In this document: positions 48,753-57,113 of the stretch, piece after piece
Numbering within the stretch: the stretch's first letter is position 1
Layout of the letters: the number at the start of each line of letters is the position of its first letter
Source of the DNA: UMGS973 sp045599945
Lineage (GTDB): Bacteria > Bacillota > Clostridia > Peptostreptococcales > Anaerovoracaceae
Direction: 5' to 3'
DNA length: 57,747 bases
Assembly (NCBI GenBank): GCA_045599945.1
Contig: JAZRWY010000101.1
Coordinates: 1 to 57,747 of the forward strand
Program-made: the position numbers and the translations under genes
Notes under the pieces: generated by a model
Seen by the model: only the letters and a program-made list of their open reading frames with translations
What the model was told of the DNA's origin: nothing
The model's database searches: none

Positions 48753-50030
48753 TTATCTGTTTTTCCGTTTCTTTTCTTTTCCGATGAGCTGAAGCATCTG
48801 ATGCTTCTTCGCAGAAAGGCGGATCCTTCTGCGGAATACCTTGCCCGGCTGCGGATCTTCCGCATGCTCAAGCAGTGTGAAATCTGCACCGGAAAGCGCT
48901 GCCTTCAGCTCGTTTCTGTCCATGTATCCGTTGATATAGTCCTCCCAGGCAGTCTTCTCGTAGATGAAGGTCTTTCCGAAAGTCTTTAATTCTCCATCCT
49001 CCCTGCGGTACGGCTTCCCAAGAAGATTCTTTACAACGATGTCCGGAAGGTTTGCTCCATTGAGGAAGTATGAGAAGTTCGGTCCGCCGCTTCTCAGATT
49101 CACCTCATTGAAATATATGGCATCCCCGCAGGCATTGAGTTCCAGGTCCACCATGCCGGTATACCGGAACGCCCGGAGCATCTCCTCCACCTTCGGCAGC
49201 AGGTCTCCAAGGACTTCTTTCCCGACCAGTCTTCCTGCCATGGTCACGCCTCTTTCATGCTCTGCCACATGGGTCTTTTCGATAATTCCCGGAATGATGA
49301 TCTCCTGGTCCAGACATACGCCGGAAAGATCATATTCCTGCCGGATTTCCAGGAATTCCTGAACCAGAACGTCTCTTTCTCTTTCAAACTGCTGCATCTT
49401 TTCCAGATGGGCTTTCAGAGACTGGCCGTCCCTGCATGCTGCCATTTCCGACTTGTATCCTGAAATGCTCTGCAGCGGCTTTACGAAGCATGGATATTCC
49501 ATGTCTCCGGGTATCTGTATTTCGCCGCGGAGAGATATGGTCCATTCCTTTGGTACGGCAAGCCCTGCCTTTTCTGCCATTTCCGACTGAATCTTCTTAT
49601 CCATGAGCATGCTGACAGAAAGCGCCTGTCCATCTGCCACATGCGGCATCAGGAATACCTTCTCCAGCTTCTCGCGGCTTCGGTCAATGACCGCTGCCGT
49701 GAAATCGTCGGTCGGAAAGAGAACCATTCTGCCTGCATATGTTCCTTCATATGCCATCAGCGCATCCACAATCTTTCCTGCAGATTCCATCTGCTTTTCG
49801 GAAGAGATCACTTCTGTTGTCTTCCTCAGATATCTGCTGCTGGATGCAATGATGGATCTTCCCTCTTTCATTGTACTGGCAACCATGTCTATGACATATT
49901 CGCCTGTTGCCCCCAGAGAACGGATGATTCCGAGGCCTGTCGAATAGTTCCTGGAAAGAACGACTACCAGTGGTTTTTTCTCGTTAATCATTGTATTGCT
50001 GTGCATTTTCTGTACTATCTGATTTTGCAT
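48753..50030 (-). CDS. ATP-grasp protein (class I), first gene of the locus
   Basis: A 425-aa ATP-grasp enzyme close to the 524-aa and 853-aa class I modules: VVVLSRNYSTGLGIIRSLGATG at the start, YPCFVKPLQSISGYKSEM in the ATP-binding region and FNEVNLRSGGPNFSYFLNGAN as the metal site. A basic C-terminal tail follows. By family it joins a carboxylate and an amine; the substrate is unknown. ATG 50030 has AAAGG 4 bases upstream, but the promoter leaves a leader of only ~10 nt. ATG 49991 would align better with its paralogues and is a real alternative. It leads the minus-strand block toward 34004. Confidence 0.85.
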   Translation of the reverse strand: MQNQIVQKMHSNTMINEKKPLVVVLSRNYSTGLGIIRSLGATGEYVIDMVASTMKEGRSIIASSSRYLRKTTEVISSEKQMESAGKIVDALMAYEGTYAGRMVLFPTDDFTAAVIDRSREKLEKVFLMPHVADGQALSVSMLMDKKIQSEMAEKAGLAVPKEWTISLRGEIQIPGDMEYPCFVKPLQSISGYKSEMAACRDGQSLKAHLEKMQQFERERDVLVQEFLEIRQEYDLSGVCLDQEIIIPGIIEKTHVAEHERGVTMAGRLVGKEVLGDLLPKVEEMLRAFRYTGMVDLELNACGDAIYFNEVNLRSGGPNFSYFLNGANLPDIVVKNLLGKPYRREDGELKTFGKTFIYEKTAWEDYINGYMDRNELKAALSGADFTLLEHAEDPQPGKVFRRRIRLSAKKHQMLQLIGKEKKRKNR

Positions 50031-50046
50031 AAACCTTTACTAGTAT

Positions 50047-50076
50047 ATTATATCCCATCAACTAACCGTCTGTCAA
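50047..50076 (-). promoter_or_regulatory. Strong promoter of the wall-polymer locus
   Basis: Minus-strand TTGACA (50071-50076), 18-base spacer, TATAAT (50047-50052): both hexamers are perfect consensus. It directs transcription of the ATP-grasp/CapA/TagB/TagD/SGNH block. Confidence 0.85.
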
Positions 50077-50136
50077 AATGAATGCAAGGAGAACTGCGGT
50101 AATTGTGTGATTTCTTAGTGAAACTCGCGAAGGCAC

Positions 50137-50166
50137 TTTCCATTTTTAGCATTCTATGATAGAATG
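50137..50166 (+). promoter_or_regulatory. Putative exporter promoter with 17-bp palindrome
   Basis: TTTCCA (50137-50142), 16-base spacer, TAGAAT (50159-50164) is a weak sigma-A-type match upstream of tagG. The -10 lies inside CATTCTAT-G-ATAGAATG (50150-50166), a perfect 8-bp-arm palindrome. No T-run follows. It is a candidate operator site. Confidence 0.45.
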
Positions 50167-50196
50167 AAACGATAATTTGTATGAGGGATATGACGA

Positions 50197-51009
50197 ATGC
50201 GTACAATACTGAGAATTTTAAAGAAAAACTTCAGATACAGAAAACAGATCATTGAACTGGCCAAGGCAGATCAGAAGAAAACCTACAGAGGTTCTGACCT
50301 GGGCATTGTATGGGCTTTTGTGCGCCCTGCCACATATATCTGTGTATTCTATGTTGCCATCTCTCTTGGTTTCAAGAGTGCCAAGGATATTGACGGAATA
50401 TCCTGCAACTTCTTCATCTGGCTTTCCATCGGCATGATGGCATGGTTCTACATGCAGGCAATGCTTCTGGGCGGAGCAGGTGGCTACAGGAAATACCGGC
50501 TGCTGATCACCCGGTCCTGCTGCCCTCTGGAGATTGTGCCGACCATCATCTCCGTATCCCAGATGATGATCCACCTGGCTTTGATCTCCATCACCCTCAT
50601 TCTGGTTGGAATCTTTGGAACTCCGCCTTCCATCTACTGGCTGGAGATTCCTTTCTATACATTTTTCATGTTCATCTTCGCAATTGCGTGGAGTACGGCG
50701 ACAGGGCTGGTATCTGCACTCAGCAAGGACTTCTATAACCTGCTGGCTGCACTCAGCCAGGCAGTATTCTGGCTGTCGGCAATCCTGTTTGACGTAAACG
50801 GCATCGAAAGTCATGCGGCAAGGACCATCCTGCTGTTCAATCCTGTCACATACATTGTTGAAGGATACAGAAATGCAGTCTGCAGACATGTCTGGTTCTG
50901 GGAGCAGCCCAAGGAATTCCTGTGCTATCTGACATCCTTTGCGGTAGTCAGCCTGCTTGCAATTATTCTTTTCAAGAGAACCTCCAAGGTTGTTTCGGAT
51001 TATCTGTAG
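50197..51009 (+). CDS. tagG: Teichoic acid ABC exporter permease (TagG-like)
   Basis: A 270-aa ABC-2 type membrane protein with about six transmembrane helices, an amphipathic basic N-terminus (KKNFRYRKQIIELAKADQKK) and the family segment YRGSDLGIVWAFVRP. NPVTYIVEGYRNAV near residue 225 is characteristic of polysaccharide/teichoic acid export permeases. It would flip the finished lipid-linked polymer across the membrane with the following ATPase. GAGGGA precedes the ATG. It is divergent from the locus promoter, 167 bp away, and lies 9 bp before the ATPase gene. Confidence 0.93.
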   Translation: MRTILRILKKNFRYRKQIIELAKADQKKTYRGSDLGIVWAFVRPATYICVFYVAISLGFKSAKDIDGISCNFFIWLSIGMMAWFYMQAMLLGGAGGYRKYRLLITRSCCPLEIVPTIISVSQMMIHLALISITLILVGIFGTPPSIYWLEIPFYTFFMFIFAIAWSTATGLVSALSKDFYNLLAALSQAVFWLSAILFDVNGIESHAARTILLFNPVTYIVEGYRNAVCRHVWFWEQPKEFLCYLTSFAVVSLLAIILFKRTSKVVSDYL

Positions 51010-51018
51010 GAGGGCATC

Positions 51019-51864
51019 ATGGGAAAACAGATTGTTATACAGGCAGAAAATCTTACAAAGGAATACAGAGTCTTTAAGACCAACAGCAAGCGTCTGACAG
51101 CGGTACTGTTCGGACTGAAGAGAGGTATGAAACGAACGGCGCTTGACAACATCAGCTTTGAAATCCGCAAGGGAGAAAAAGTGGCATTTCTGGGCTCCAC
51201 CGGAGCAGGAAGGACCACGCTTCTGAAAATCCTGTGCGGAATCACATATCCGACTTCCGGAAAGCTTACCGTCAAAGGAAAGACCAATGCCATCTTTGAT
51301 CTGAAATCCGGCTTCGTATCTGAACTTCCGGGAACAGATAATCTGTTCATCAAGGGAAGTCTTGTCGGGCTCACTCATAAGGAAATCAAGGAGCACCGGG
51401 AGGAAATCCTGGATTTCTCCGGTACACGGAAGATCATCGAAATGCCGATTAAGACATATGTTCCCGGCATGGCAGCCATGCTGGGCTTTGCCATCCATAC
51501 CGCCAAAAAACCGGAGATTCTTCTGATGGATGAAAATTTCGTCCTAAGCGATAAGGCGCTCCGGGACAAGGCAGTTGCCAGACTGAAGGAAATCGTCAAT
51601 GATCCGGATGTCACCTATGTCATGACCACCAAGAATCTGGCTTTTGCCAGAGAAATGTGTGACCGCGGCATCATCATGGAAAAAGGCACGATTGTCTTTG
51701 ACGGTCCGATTGGGGAGGCCATTACCCTTCGCAAGCAGATGCTGAAAAAGCCGGCCAAAAAGAAAAAGAAGAAAAAGACTCTGGAGGAACAGATGGAGGC
51801 GCAGGCTGCAGAAACGGCTCTCCATGAAAATGATCATCCGGAAGAAGAGGAAATGTTATTCTAA
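51019..51864 (+). CDS. tagH: Teichoic acid exporter ATPase (TagH-like), atypical motifs
   Basis: A 281-aa ABC nucleotide-binding protein of the polysaccharide-export (TagH/Wzt) type. Overall fold markers are present (LDNISFEIRKGEKVAFLGSTGAG; Walker B ILLMDE, Asp171-Glu172), but three key positions differ. Walker A reads GSTGAGRT with Arg65 for the invariant Lys. The usual SSGM-type signature is VPGM (148-151). The switch His position is Lys205 (TTKN). The C-terminus is a poly-Lys stretch then an acidic tail, without the TagH extracellular/SH3-like extension. ATPase activity may be weak or absent, or a second ATPase may assist. Confidence 0.88.
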   Translation: MGKQIVIQAENLTKEYRVFKTNSKRLTAVLFGLKRGMKRTALDNISFEIRKGEKVAFLGSTGAGRTTLLKILCGITYPTSGKLTVKGKTNAIFDLKSGFVSELPGTDNLFIKGSLVGLTHKEIKEHREEILDFSGTRKIIEMPIKTYVPGMAAMLGFAIHTAKKPEILLMDENFVLSDKALRDKAVARLKEIVNDPDVTYVMTTKNLAFAREMCDRGIIMEKGTIVFDGPIGEAITLRKQMLKKPAKKKKKKKTLEEQMEAQAAETALHENDHPEEEEMLF

Positions 51865-51868
51865 AAGC

Positions 51869-51896
51869 AAAAGCACCTGGCGGTCCAGGTGCTTTT
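51869..51896. terminator. Bidirectional terminator
   Basis: Perfect 12-bp stem AAAAGCACCTGG/CCAGGTGCTTTT with a CGGT loop, giving T-runs on both strands. It ends tagGH and the convergent AraC-LicD operon. Confidence 0.95.
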
Positions 51897-51898
51897 AT

Positions 51899-52609
51899 TC
51901 ATAGCTTCGTGGAAAGAAGCTCGTCCTGATAAATCTTATATGCGCGGACAGCCGGCCGTTTCTCATTTTTCAGAAACTCCTGGTACTGCTTTTCTCTCTG
52001 CTTTTTCTCCTGCGAAAGATATCCTCTCTTCTGCGCCTCCATGACCATGTCAAGGTATGGCAGATTCTCATCAAAGAGAAGATATTCAGAGACCACGTCT
52101 CCCGCATCCGGTACCTTATCATAGACCGTTCTCATGAAAGTCTCCAGTTCCTCAGGCAAATATATGCTGCCGCCCATGTATGGCTGCTGCTGAAGGTTCT
52201 GCAGAATCTCTGCCGCCATTTCTTTTCGTTCTCCAAGCAAGACAGTAAAGCAGATTCCTTCTTCTTCCCGGAACTCGCGGATGGTAATGGTCGGAAAATA
52301 TGATCCCTTTGGATATTTCATCAATTCCTGCGGATTGGATGCAAACATGTCCATTCTCTTTATGGCAACTGCGCTTACTTCCTTGCTGCTCACCCGGACA
52401 TCGTAGTTTGCATGCTCCAGCTTTTCGCTGCATGCAGAAGACAGTTTCAGAAAATCCTCATGGCAGGCAAAGAACACTTTCGGCGCCCGGAAGGTCCTCT
52501 CTCTCAGCCATTCCAGATATGGCACCCTGCCGGGAATCAGGCGGATGCCTTCTTCTCTGCAGATTGCGAGAATGTCTTCATGCATCTGGATGTATTTACT
52601 CTTCGTCAT
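51899..52609 (-). CDS. Degenerate LicD-like partner protein (236 aa)
   Basis: A soluble protein whose first ~60 residues resemble LicD starts (KYIQMHEDILAICREEGIRLIPG) but lack any WDDDxD box. The remainder is mixed alpha/beta with a charged helical C-terminus (LSQEKKQREKQYQEFLKN). No catalytic motif is visible. Its ATG (52609) overlaps the stop of the true licD-like gene by 14 bp, the same overlap as at 29013/29000, so the pair looks like a duplicated unit. In-frame ATGs at 52627 and 52618 overlap or crowd the GGAGG site. Function is inferred only from pairing. Confidence 0.7.
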   Translation of the reverse strand: MTKSKYIQMHEDILAICREEGIRLIPGRVPYLEWLRERTFRAPKVFFACHEDFLKLSSACSEKLEHANYDVRVSSKEVSAVAIKRMDMFASNPQELMKYPKGSYFPTITIREFREEEGICFTVLLGERKEMAAEILQNLQQQPYMGGSIYLPEELETFMRTVYDKVPDAGDVVSEYLLFDENLPYLDMVMEAQKRGYLSQEKKQREKQYQEFLKNEKRPAVRAYKIYQDELLSTKL

Positions 52610-54128
52610 AGGATACATATCCTCCATCTATCTGTTTCTGCAGAGCATAGGCATTTCGCACATTTCGTCCTGCTGCCCGGTATTCCTTCTCTGCGGCCTC
52701 GGTGTCTCCCTGCGCCTTCAGGCAGCCCGCCTTCAGCAGGTGAAGCTCTCCCACATCCCCAAACCATTCCAGATGGCGGTCCATGGATGCAAGATCTCCG
52801 CTGAGCCAGTCTTCTGCAAGGGCATAGGTCAGAGACTCTCTGACGGTTTCATCGGCGCTGCTTTCGAGAAGTCTTTCCGTTTCCTCTCTGTCCTCACGGA
52901 TGTACATGGCTTCTGTGATGGCCCTGCATTGAAGAACCTCTTCCTGAAGCCCTGCATGCCCCCGGATTTTCAGGATGTCTCCTGCAGCATCCCACCGTCC
53001 CATGACGATGGCTGCTTTCATGACCTTTTCAAACAGGTCCGGAGGGGTGGCCACCGGGATTTTATAGTATCTGTTTCTGCGCGCCAGCTGGGCTGCATAA
53101 TATGGAGCTGCAGCCTCGTGGATCTCCCTCCAGTCGCTGCTTTCCATGATTTCATCTCTTCTGGCCTCCATGGATTTTTCTGCTACCATGTTGGCAATGT
53201 TCTGACGGTTTTCTAAAACATCTGCATAAAGCTCCCGCTCTACAAGATGAACTCTTCGTCTTTCAATCAGGGTCTTTCTTCTCTCTTCTCTCTTTTCCGA
53301 GCGGTCCAGCACTTCCAGATAATCCGAATATGGCCGTTCCTGGTCCAGCAGTATGGTATGCCTTGGCGCATCTGCATCCGGCGGCACAAACATCCAGCCT
53401 TCTCCATAGAGCTGTCTGGAAAATTCGAAGTTATGTGCAGAGACCGGCAGCATGGTATCTTCAAACGGAACTCTGACGGTTTCGTCCATGATTTTTGCAT
53501 CGAGGATGTAGGAATCCGACATCATGCCGGATAATAGAACATACGCCCCGGGATGCTTCTCTTTGGCATTTTTCAGTTTCGGAAGTCTTTTTTCCACATA
53601 CTTTTTCCTGCCCATCCGCTCCAGCCTGCTTTTTTCTTTTGCATAAAGCGGAAAGAAGCTGTCTGCCCGGTATTGATACAGCATGCCATATGGGCTGATT
53701 GCTTCGGCAAAGGCAAGAATCTGCTGCCTGTGGGTTTCTGCCTTCTGGGGATTGGCATAAGTGGGAACCACATAGAAAATATCAATCTTGATTCCCGGAT
53801 CGCAGCCTCCGAAGGCGGTATGCCTCTGAATTGCCGTTGTCTGTGTGTTCACATATCTGGCATACGGAAACAGATAGTCGTGGTCTCCTTCTTCCAGAAA
53901 ATTCAGGGCTCTTCCTTCCTTCAGCTCCGAAGGCGCCACACGGATGAGTTTTTCATAATTCTCCAGGGTCATGATGATGTCCGCATCATCATCCCAGGGA
54001 ATGAATCCATGATGGCGGTCTGCTCCAAGGGCCGTTCCTGCAAAGAGAACATATTCGATGTCATGGGCTCTGCATATTTCATCCATTTCGCAGAGCAGCC
54101 GGTACAGTTCCTTCTGGTAATTCGTCAA
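52596..54128 (-). CDS. LicD-family phosphotransferase with helical-repeat C-terminus (second copy)
   Basis: A 510-aa protein. The LicD domain (~1-230) has LGADRHHGFIPWDDDADIIM with the acidic metal-binding box. The C-terminal ~200 residues are helical repeats (TYALAEDWLSGDLASMDRHLEW, LLKAGCLKAQGDTEAAEKEYRAAG), the same plan as the LicD at 29000-30634. It probably transfers a CDP-activated group to the polymer or another glycan. TTG start at 54128 with AAGGAG 7 bases upstream. It lies 11 bp after the AraC regulator and overlaps the degenerate partner by 14 bp. Confidence 0.88.
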   Translation of the reverse strand: MTNYQKELYRLLCEMDEICRAHDIEYVLFAGTALGADRHHGFIPWDDDADIIMTLENYEKLIRVAPSELKEGRALNFLEEGDHDYLFPYARYVNTQTTAIQRHTAFGGCDPGIKIDIFYVVPTYANPQKAETHRQQILAFAEAISPYGMLYQYRADSFFPLYAKEKSRLERMGRKKYVEKRLPKLKNAKEKHPGAYVLLSGMMSDSYILDAKIMDETVRVPFEDTMLPVSAHNFEFSRQLYGEGWMFVPPDADAPRHTILLDQERPYSDYLEVLDRSEKREERRKTLIERRRVHLVERELYADVLENRQNIANMVAEKSMEARRDEIMESSDWREIHEAAAPYYAAQLARRNRYYKIPVATPPDLFEKVMKAAIVMGRWDAAGDILKIRGHAGLQEEVLQCRAITEAMYIREDREETERLLESSADETVRESLTYALAEDWLSGDLASMDRHLEWFGDVGELHLLKAGCLKAQGDTEAAEKEYRAAGRNVRNAYALQKQIDGGYVSYDEE

Positions 54129-54139
54129 TTCGTTTCTCC

Positions 54140-55681
54140 TTATATCCTGTCAATGAGTATGAGTTCAGCGCTCAGTCCTGTCAGATTGGCGGAAAGGCTC
54201 AATGTATCTGAGACGGCAATGTCCCCGAATTCCACCAGCGGCAGGGTTCTCCAGTTGCTGAGAAGCGTTCTTCTCTTGCTTGGCACAAGCTGCTCATCCT
54301 CCGGCTTCTCATAGGCTACGATGATATTCTCTTTTGTGAGAACATATCTTGAAATCTTGAATTCGCCGGAAATTCCGGAGCAGCGGATCAGAAATTCTGC
54401 ATTGTCCTTAAAATTGAGAACCGCATTGAGATCATCGCTTCTGCCTTTGGAGTTATTGAAATCTTCTTTAATCTTGTCATTAAAGTTATATACCAGAATG
54501 CTGAGGTTGCGGATTTCCTCCGACGGCTTGGCCGGTGTGGTTATGATGTGGTTTTCTCCCACATCTACCACCTGCTCCCTCAGGCTCTTGATCAGATTGT
54601 ATGGTCTTGCCACAAACTTCAGGGCATCTCCTTTCAGGAATTCTTCTATGCCCGATGTCTGCGATCTGTTTGCATTTCCTTCCAGTCCTTCATGGATGTC
54701 CACATCGATGATGACCGGTTTTACGTCGTTGTTGCGGATATAGTCGGAATAGACGCCTTTTACGATTTTCTTCAGCGCAAGCTCTATTTCCGCAGGGGCG
54801 GATCTCTCATATTTTGCAATGACTTCTCTTCCGCTGACCTTGCCTGCATACTTCTTTCTGTATTCCATCGGATGCATGCCGAACCAGGTCTCAAAATGCT
54901 TGATATAGTATCTGACTGCCGAGAATCCGGTTTCTTCTGCAATGGCCCCTACTTTCTTGTTTGTTCCCAGCAGAAGCTTTTCCGACTCCTCTACCCGGAT
55001 GTAGCTGAGAAGATCCTGGAAACTCAGTCCCGTCGCCTCCTTGATTACATGGGAAAGATAGTAGATGGAAAGATGCTCATTGTCTGCTATTTCATTCAGG
55101 GTCAGTTTTCTGTTATAGTTTTCATACATGTAATCCGTGATTCTGTTCAGTCTTCCTGCAAGAATCTTGTTTCCTTTGTTCTTTACCTCATTGACAAATC
55201 TTCCGTCCTCCATGACGAAATACTGGAAATCTGAAATCAGGCAGGAGATCAGATTATGGGCCGTCTCTATGACCTTATGCTCATATCCGTATCCTTTCTG
55301 AAGGATTTCCATCATGATTTTTGCCAGAAGGTTTCTGAGAACTTCCAGACTTTCATCCGGATCATCATCCATGTCTGTTACAAAGAATGAATTTCTGAGG
55401 TTGTCGTAGTATTTCGAGAAATATGACAGGTCCAGCTGAAGCATCATGACCATGTTATCTCCTTCGGTTTTCTGGAAAGAGTGGATTTCCCGGTCATTGA
55501 GGATATATATGTCCCCCTGCTTCATGAGATATTCATAATGGCCGTTTTTCATGTGAATGGAACCGTCCAGGACAAACACCACTTCGATGTCATCATGGAA
55601 GTGAATCGGATATTCCTCTATGTTTGCCACGATTACATTTACCGGCAATTCATCTTTATAATAACTCTTTTCTTTTAACAT
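54140..55681 (-). CDS. AraC-family regulator with cupin sensor and GH39-like C-terminal domain
   Basis: A 513-aa transcription factor. N-terminal cupin (~10-95, with YPIHFHDDIEVVFVLDG), helical linker, AraC-type double helix-turn-helix (~180-285: LTLNEIADNEHLSIYYLSHVIKEATG, then VGAIAEETGFSAVRYYIKHFETWFGMHPMEYRK in two parts). A C-terminal region (~290-513) ends in a beta-sandwich resembling the tail of GH39 beta-xylosidases (LSILVYNFNDKI, LIRCSGISGEFKISRYVL) but without the catalytic barrel. It may sense a sugar-like ligand. It is the first gene of the operon with licD, so it is likely its regulator. GGGGGAA precedes ATG 55681. Confidence 0.87.
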   Translation of the reverse strand: MLKEKSYYKDELPVNVIVANIEEYPIHFHDDIEVVFVLDGSIHMKNGHYEYLMKQGDIYILNDREIHSFQKTEGDNMVMMLQLDLSYFSKYYDNLRNSFFVTDMDDDPDESLEVLRNLLAKIMMEILQKGYGYEHKVIETAHNLISCLISDFQYFVMEDGRFVNEVKNKGNKILAGRLNRITDYMYENYNRKLTLNEIADNEHLSIYYLSHVIKEATGLSFQDLLSYIRVEESEKLLLGTNKKVGAIAEETGFSAVRYYIKHFETWFGMHPMEYRKKYAGKVSGREVIAKYERSAPAEIELALKKIVKGVYSDYIRNNDVKPVIIDVDIHEGLEGNANRSQTSGIEEFLKGDALKFVARPYNLIKSLREQVVDVGENHIITTPAKPSEEIRNLSILVYNFNDKIKEDFNNSKGRSDDLNAVLNFKDNAEFLIRCSGISGEFKISRYVLTKENIIVAYEKPEDEQLVPSKRRTLLSNWRTLPLVEFGDIAVSDTLSLSANLTGLSAELILIDRI

Positions 55682-55866
55682 TCTGGTTCCCCCAATTACT
55701 ATTCTTTACCGCAAAGCAGCAATGTTATATCTGATTGTATCCAATCCGCCTTTCATATATTGCAGTAATCAAGCGCTTTTTGAAAATGCGCTCCTGTCCA
55801 ATGGATACGATTTTGACCGCAAACTTGTCAATTCGTAATTAATTATATACCATTTCCTTACTTTTG

Positions 55867-55875
55867 TGCTATACT
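55867..55875 (+). promoter_or_regulatory. Extended -10 promoter of the alaX-thiN operon
   Basis: TGC-TATACT (55867-55875) is an extended -10 about 27 bases before the start codon. No clear -35 is seen, as is usual for this class. Confidence 0.55.
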
Positions 55876-55901
55876 ATTTTAAGAATTTTAAGGAGAATTT
55901 T

Positions 55902-57113
55902 ATGAACACTTTGAAACTATACCAGAGCGATGTATATCTGAAGGAGTTTGAGGCTCAGATTACATCCGTAATAAAAGAAAACGATCAGACAGTCATCACA
56001 CTGGACCGGTCCGCATTTTTCCCGGAAGGCGGAGGACAGACCTGCGACACGGGAACGATCGGAGGATATGATGTTTTCTACGTCCATGAAGATGAAAGGG
56101 ATGTCTACCATCATCTCGGCAGCGATGTAAATCTGTCTGCCGGAGATACGGTTTCCTGCGTCATCGACTGGAAGCGGCGCTTCGATAACATGCAGCGCCA
56201 CTGCGGCGAACATGTTCTGACCGGCATCATCTACCGGGAGTTCGGCGGCGTCAACCGGGGTTTTCACATGGGAGAGGAATACATGACCATCGATATCTCC
56301 ATGGAAGAAAACCCGGAATATCCGAAGCTCACATGGGAGATGCTTTTAAAGGCAGAAGCACTCACCAATGAGGTCATCTGGGAGAATGTTCCCATGATCA
56401 CCCGTCACTTCAACACTCTGGCAGAAGCGGAAAAGGTTCCTGTCCGGAAAAAGGTCGTAGTGGAAGAGGATATCACCCTTGTCGGCATCGGTTCTCCCGA
56501 AAACGGCTGGGGCACCTGCGCATGCTGCGGAACCCATCCCGCATTCACCGGACAGGTGGGTCTTGTCAAGGTGTTCAAGGTAGAGCCGAACAAAGGGATG
56601 TTCCGCGTATACTTTGAAGCCGGAAAACGTGCAATGGAAGACTATTCCAGAAGATTTGACATCATCACCCAGCTGGGCCAGAAGTATTCTGCAGGCGTAG
56701 AGGATCTTCTGGATAAAATGGAGGCCCAGGAGGAAAAGCAGAAAGAGCTCAGGACGAAATACAGCGAGCTCCGGCAGTCCGTTATCTCTTCGAAGGCTGA
56801 AATGCTCAAAGATGAGATCGGCGATGGCTCCGTCCATGCATATGCATTTGACGATCTTACCCTGGACGATGTCCGGAACATGGCAAAGAAACTGGATTTT
56901 ACAGATTCCAGGCTTACCATATTCATGGACCGGGCAACCAATACCTGCCTTCTGTTCTCCAGCGGAAAAAACGACTGCGGAAAACTCATAAAGGATAACG
57001 CCCCTGTATTCGGCGGAAAGGGCGGCGGAAGAAAGGATCAGGCGCAGGCAAAGTTTCCGGACCTGCAGAGCATGGAGCTCTTTGCCGACGCAGCAGAAAA
57101 GATATTGAGATGA
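55902..57113 (+). CDS. Alanyl-tRNA editing protein AlaX-type (long form)
   Basis: A 403-aa trans-editing hydrolase that removes mischarged Ser or Gly from tRNA-Ala. The N-terminal AlaRS-like part has FFPEGGGQ (~26-33); the editing zinc site is HCGEH (HxxxH) plus a CACCGTH (CxxxH) segment. The C-terminal ~130 residues include a coiled coil and a DHHA1-like domain ending VFGGKGGGRKDQAQAK, as in long-form AlaX. ATG 55902 is chosen because AAGGAG lies about 8 bases upstream; the frame opens earlier at 55866. It overlaps thiN by 4 bp (ATGA). Confidence 0.93.
   Translation: MNTLKLYQSDVYLKEFEAQITSVIKENDQTVITLDRSAFFPEGGGQTCDTGTIGGYDVFYVHEDERDVYHHLGSDVNLSAGDTVSCVIDWKRRFDNMQRHCGEHVLTGIIYREFGGVNRGFHMGEEYMTIDISMEENPEYPKLTWEMLLKAEALTNEVIWENVPMITRHFNTLAEAEKVPVRKKVVVEEDITLVGIGSPENGWGTCACCGTHPAFTGQVGLVKVFKVEPNKGMFRVYFEAGKRAMEDYSRRFDIITQLGQKYSAGVEDLLDKMEAQEEKQKELRTKYSELRQSVISSKAEMLKDEIGDGSVHAYAFDDLTLDDVRNMAKKLDFTDSRLTIFMDRATNTCLLFSSGKNDCGKLIKDNAPVFGGKGGGRKDQAQAKFPDLQSMELFADAAEKILR

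Noticed and set aside
50218..51498. 426-codon open frame antisense to tagGH
   Set aside because: It lies opposite two well-supported exporter genes and has no recognisable domain or start signal.
19509..55681. Horizontally acquired island with mobile elements
   Set aside because: The locus has an accessory feel, but no integrase, transposase, tRNA target or direct-repeat ends were seen, so I do not call boundaries.
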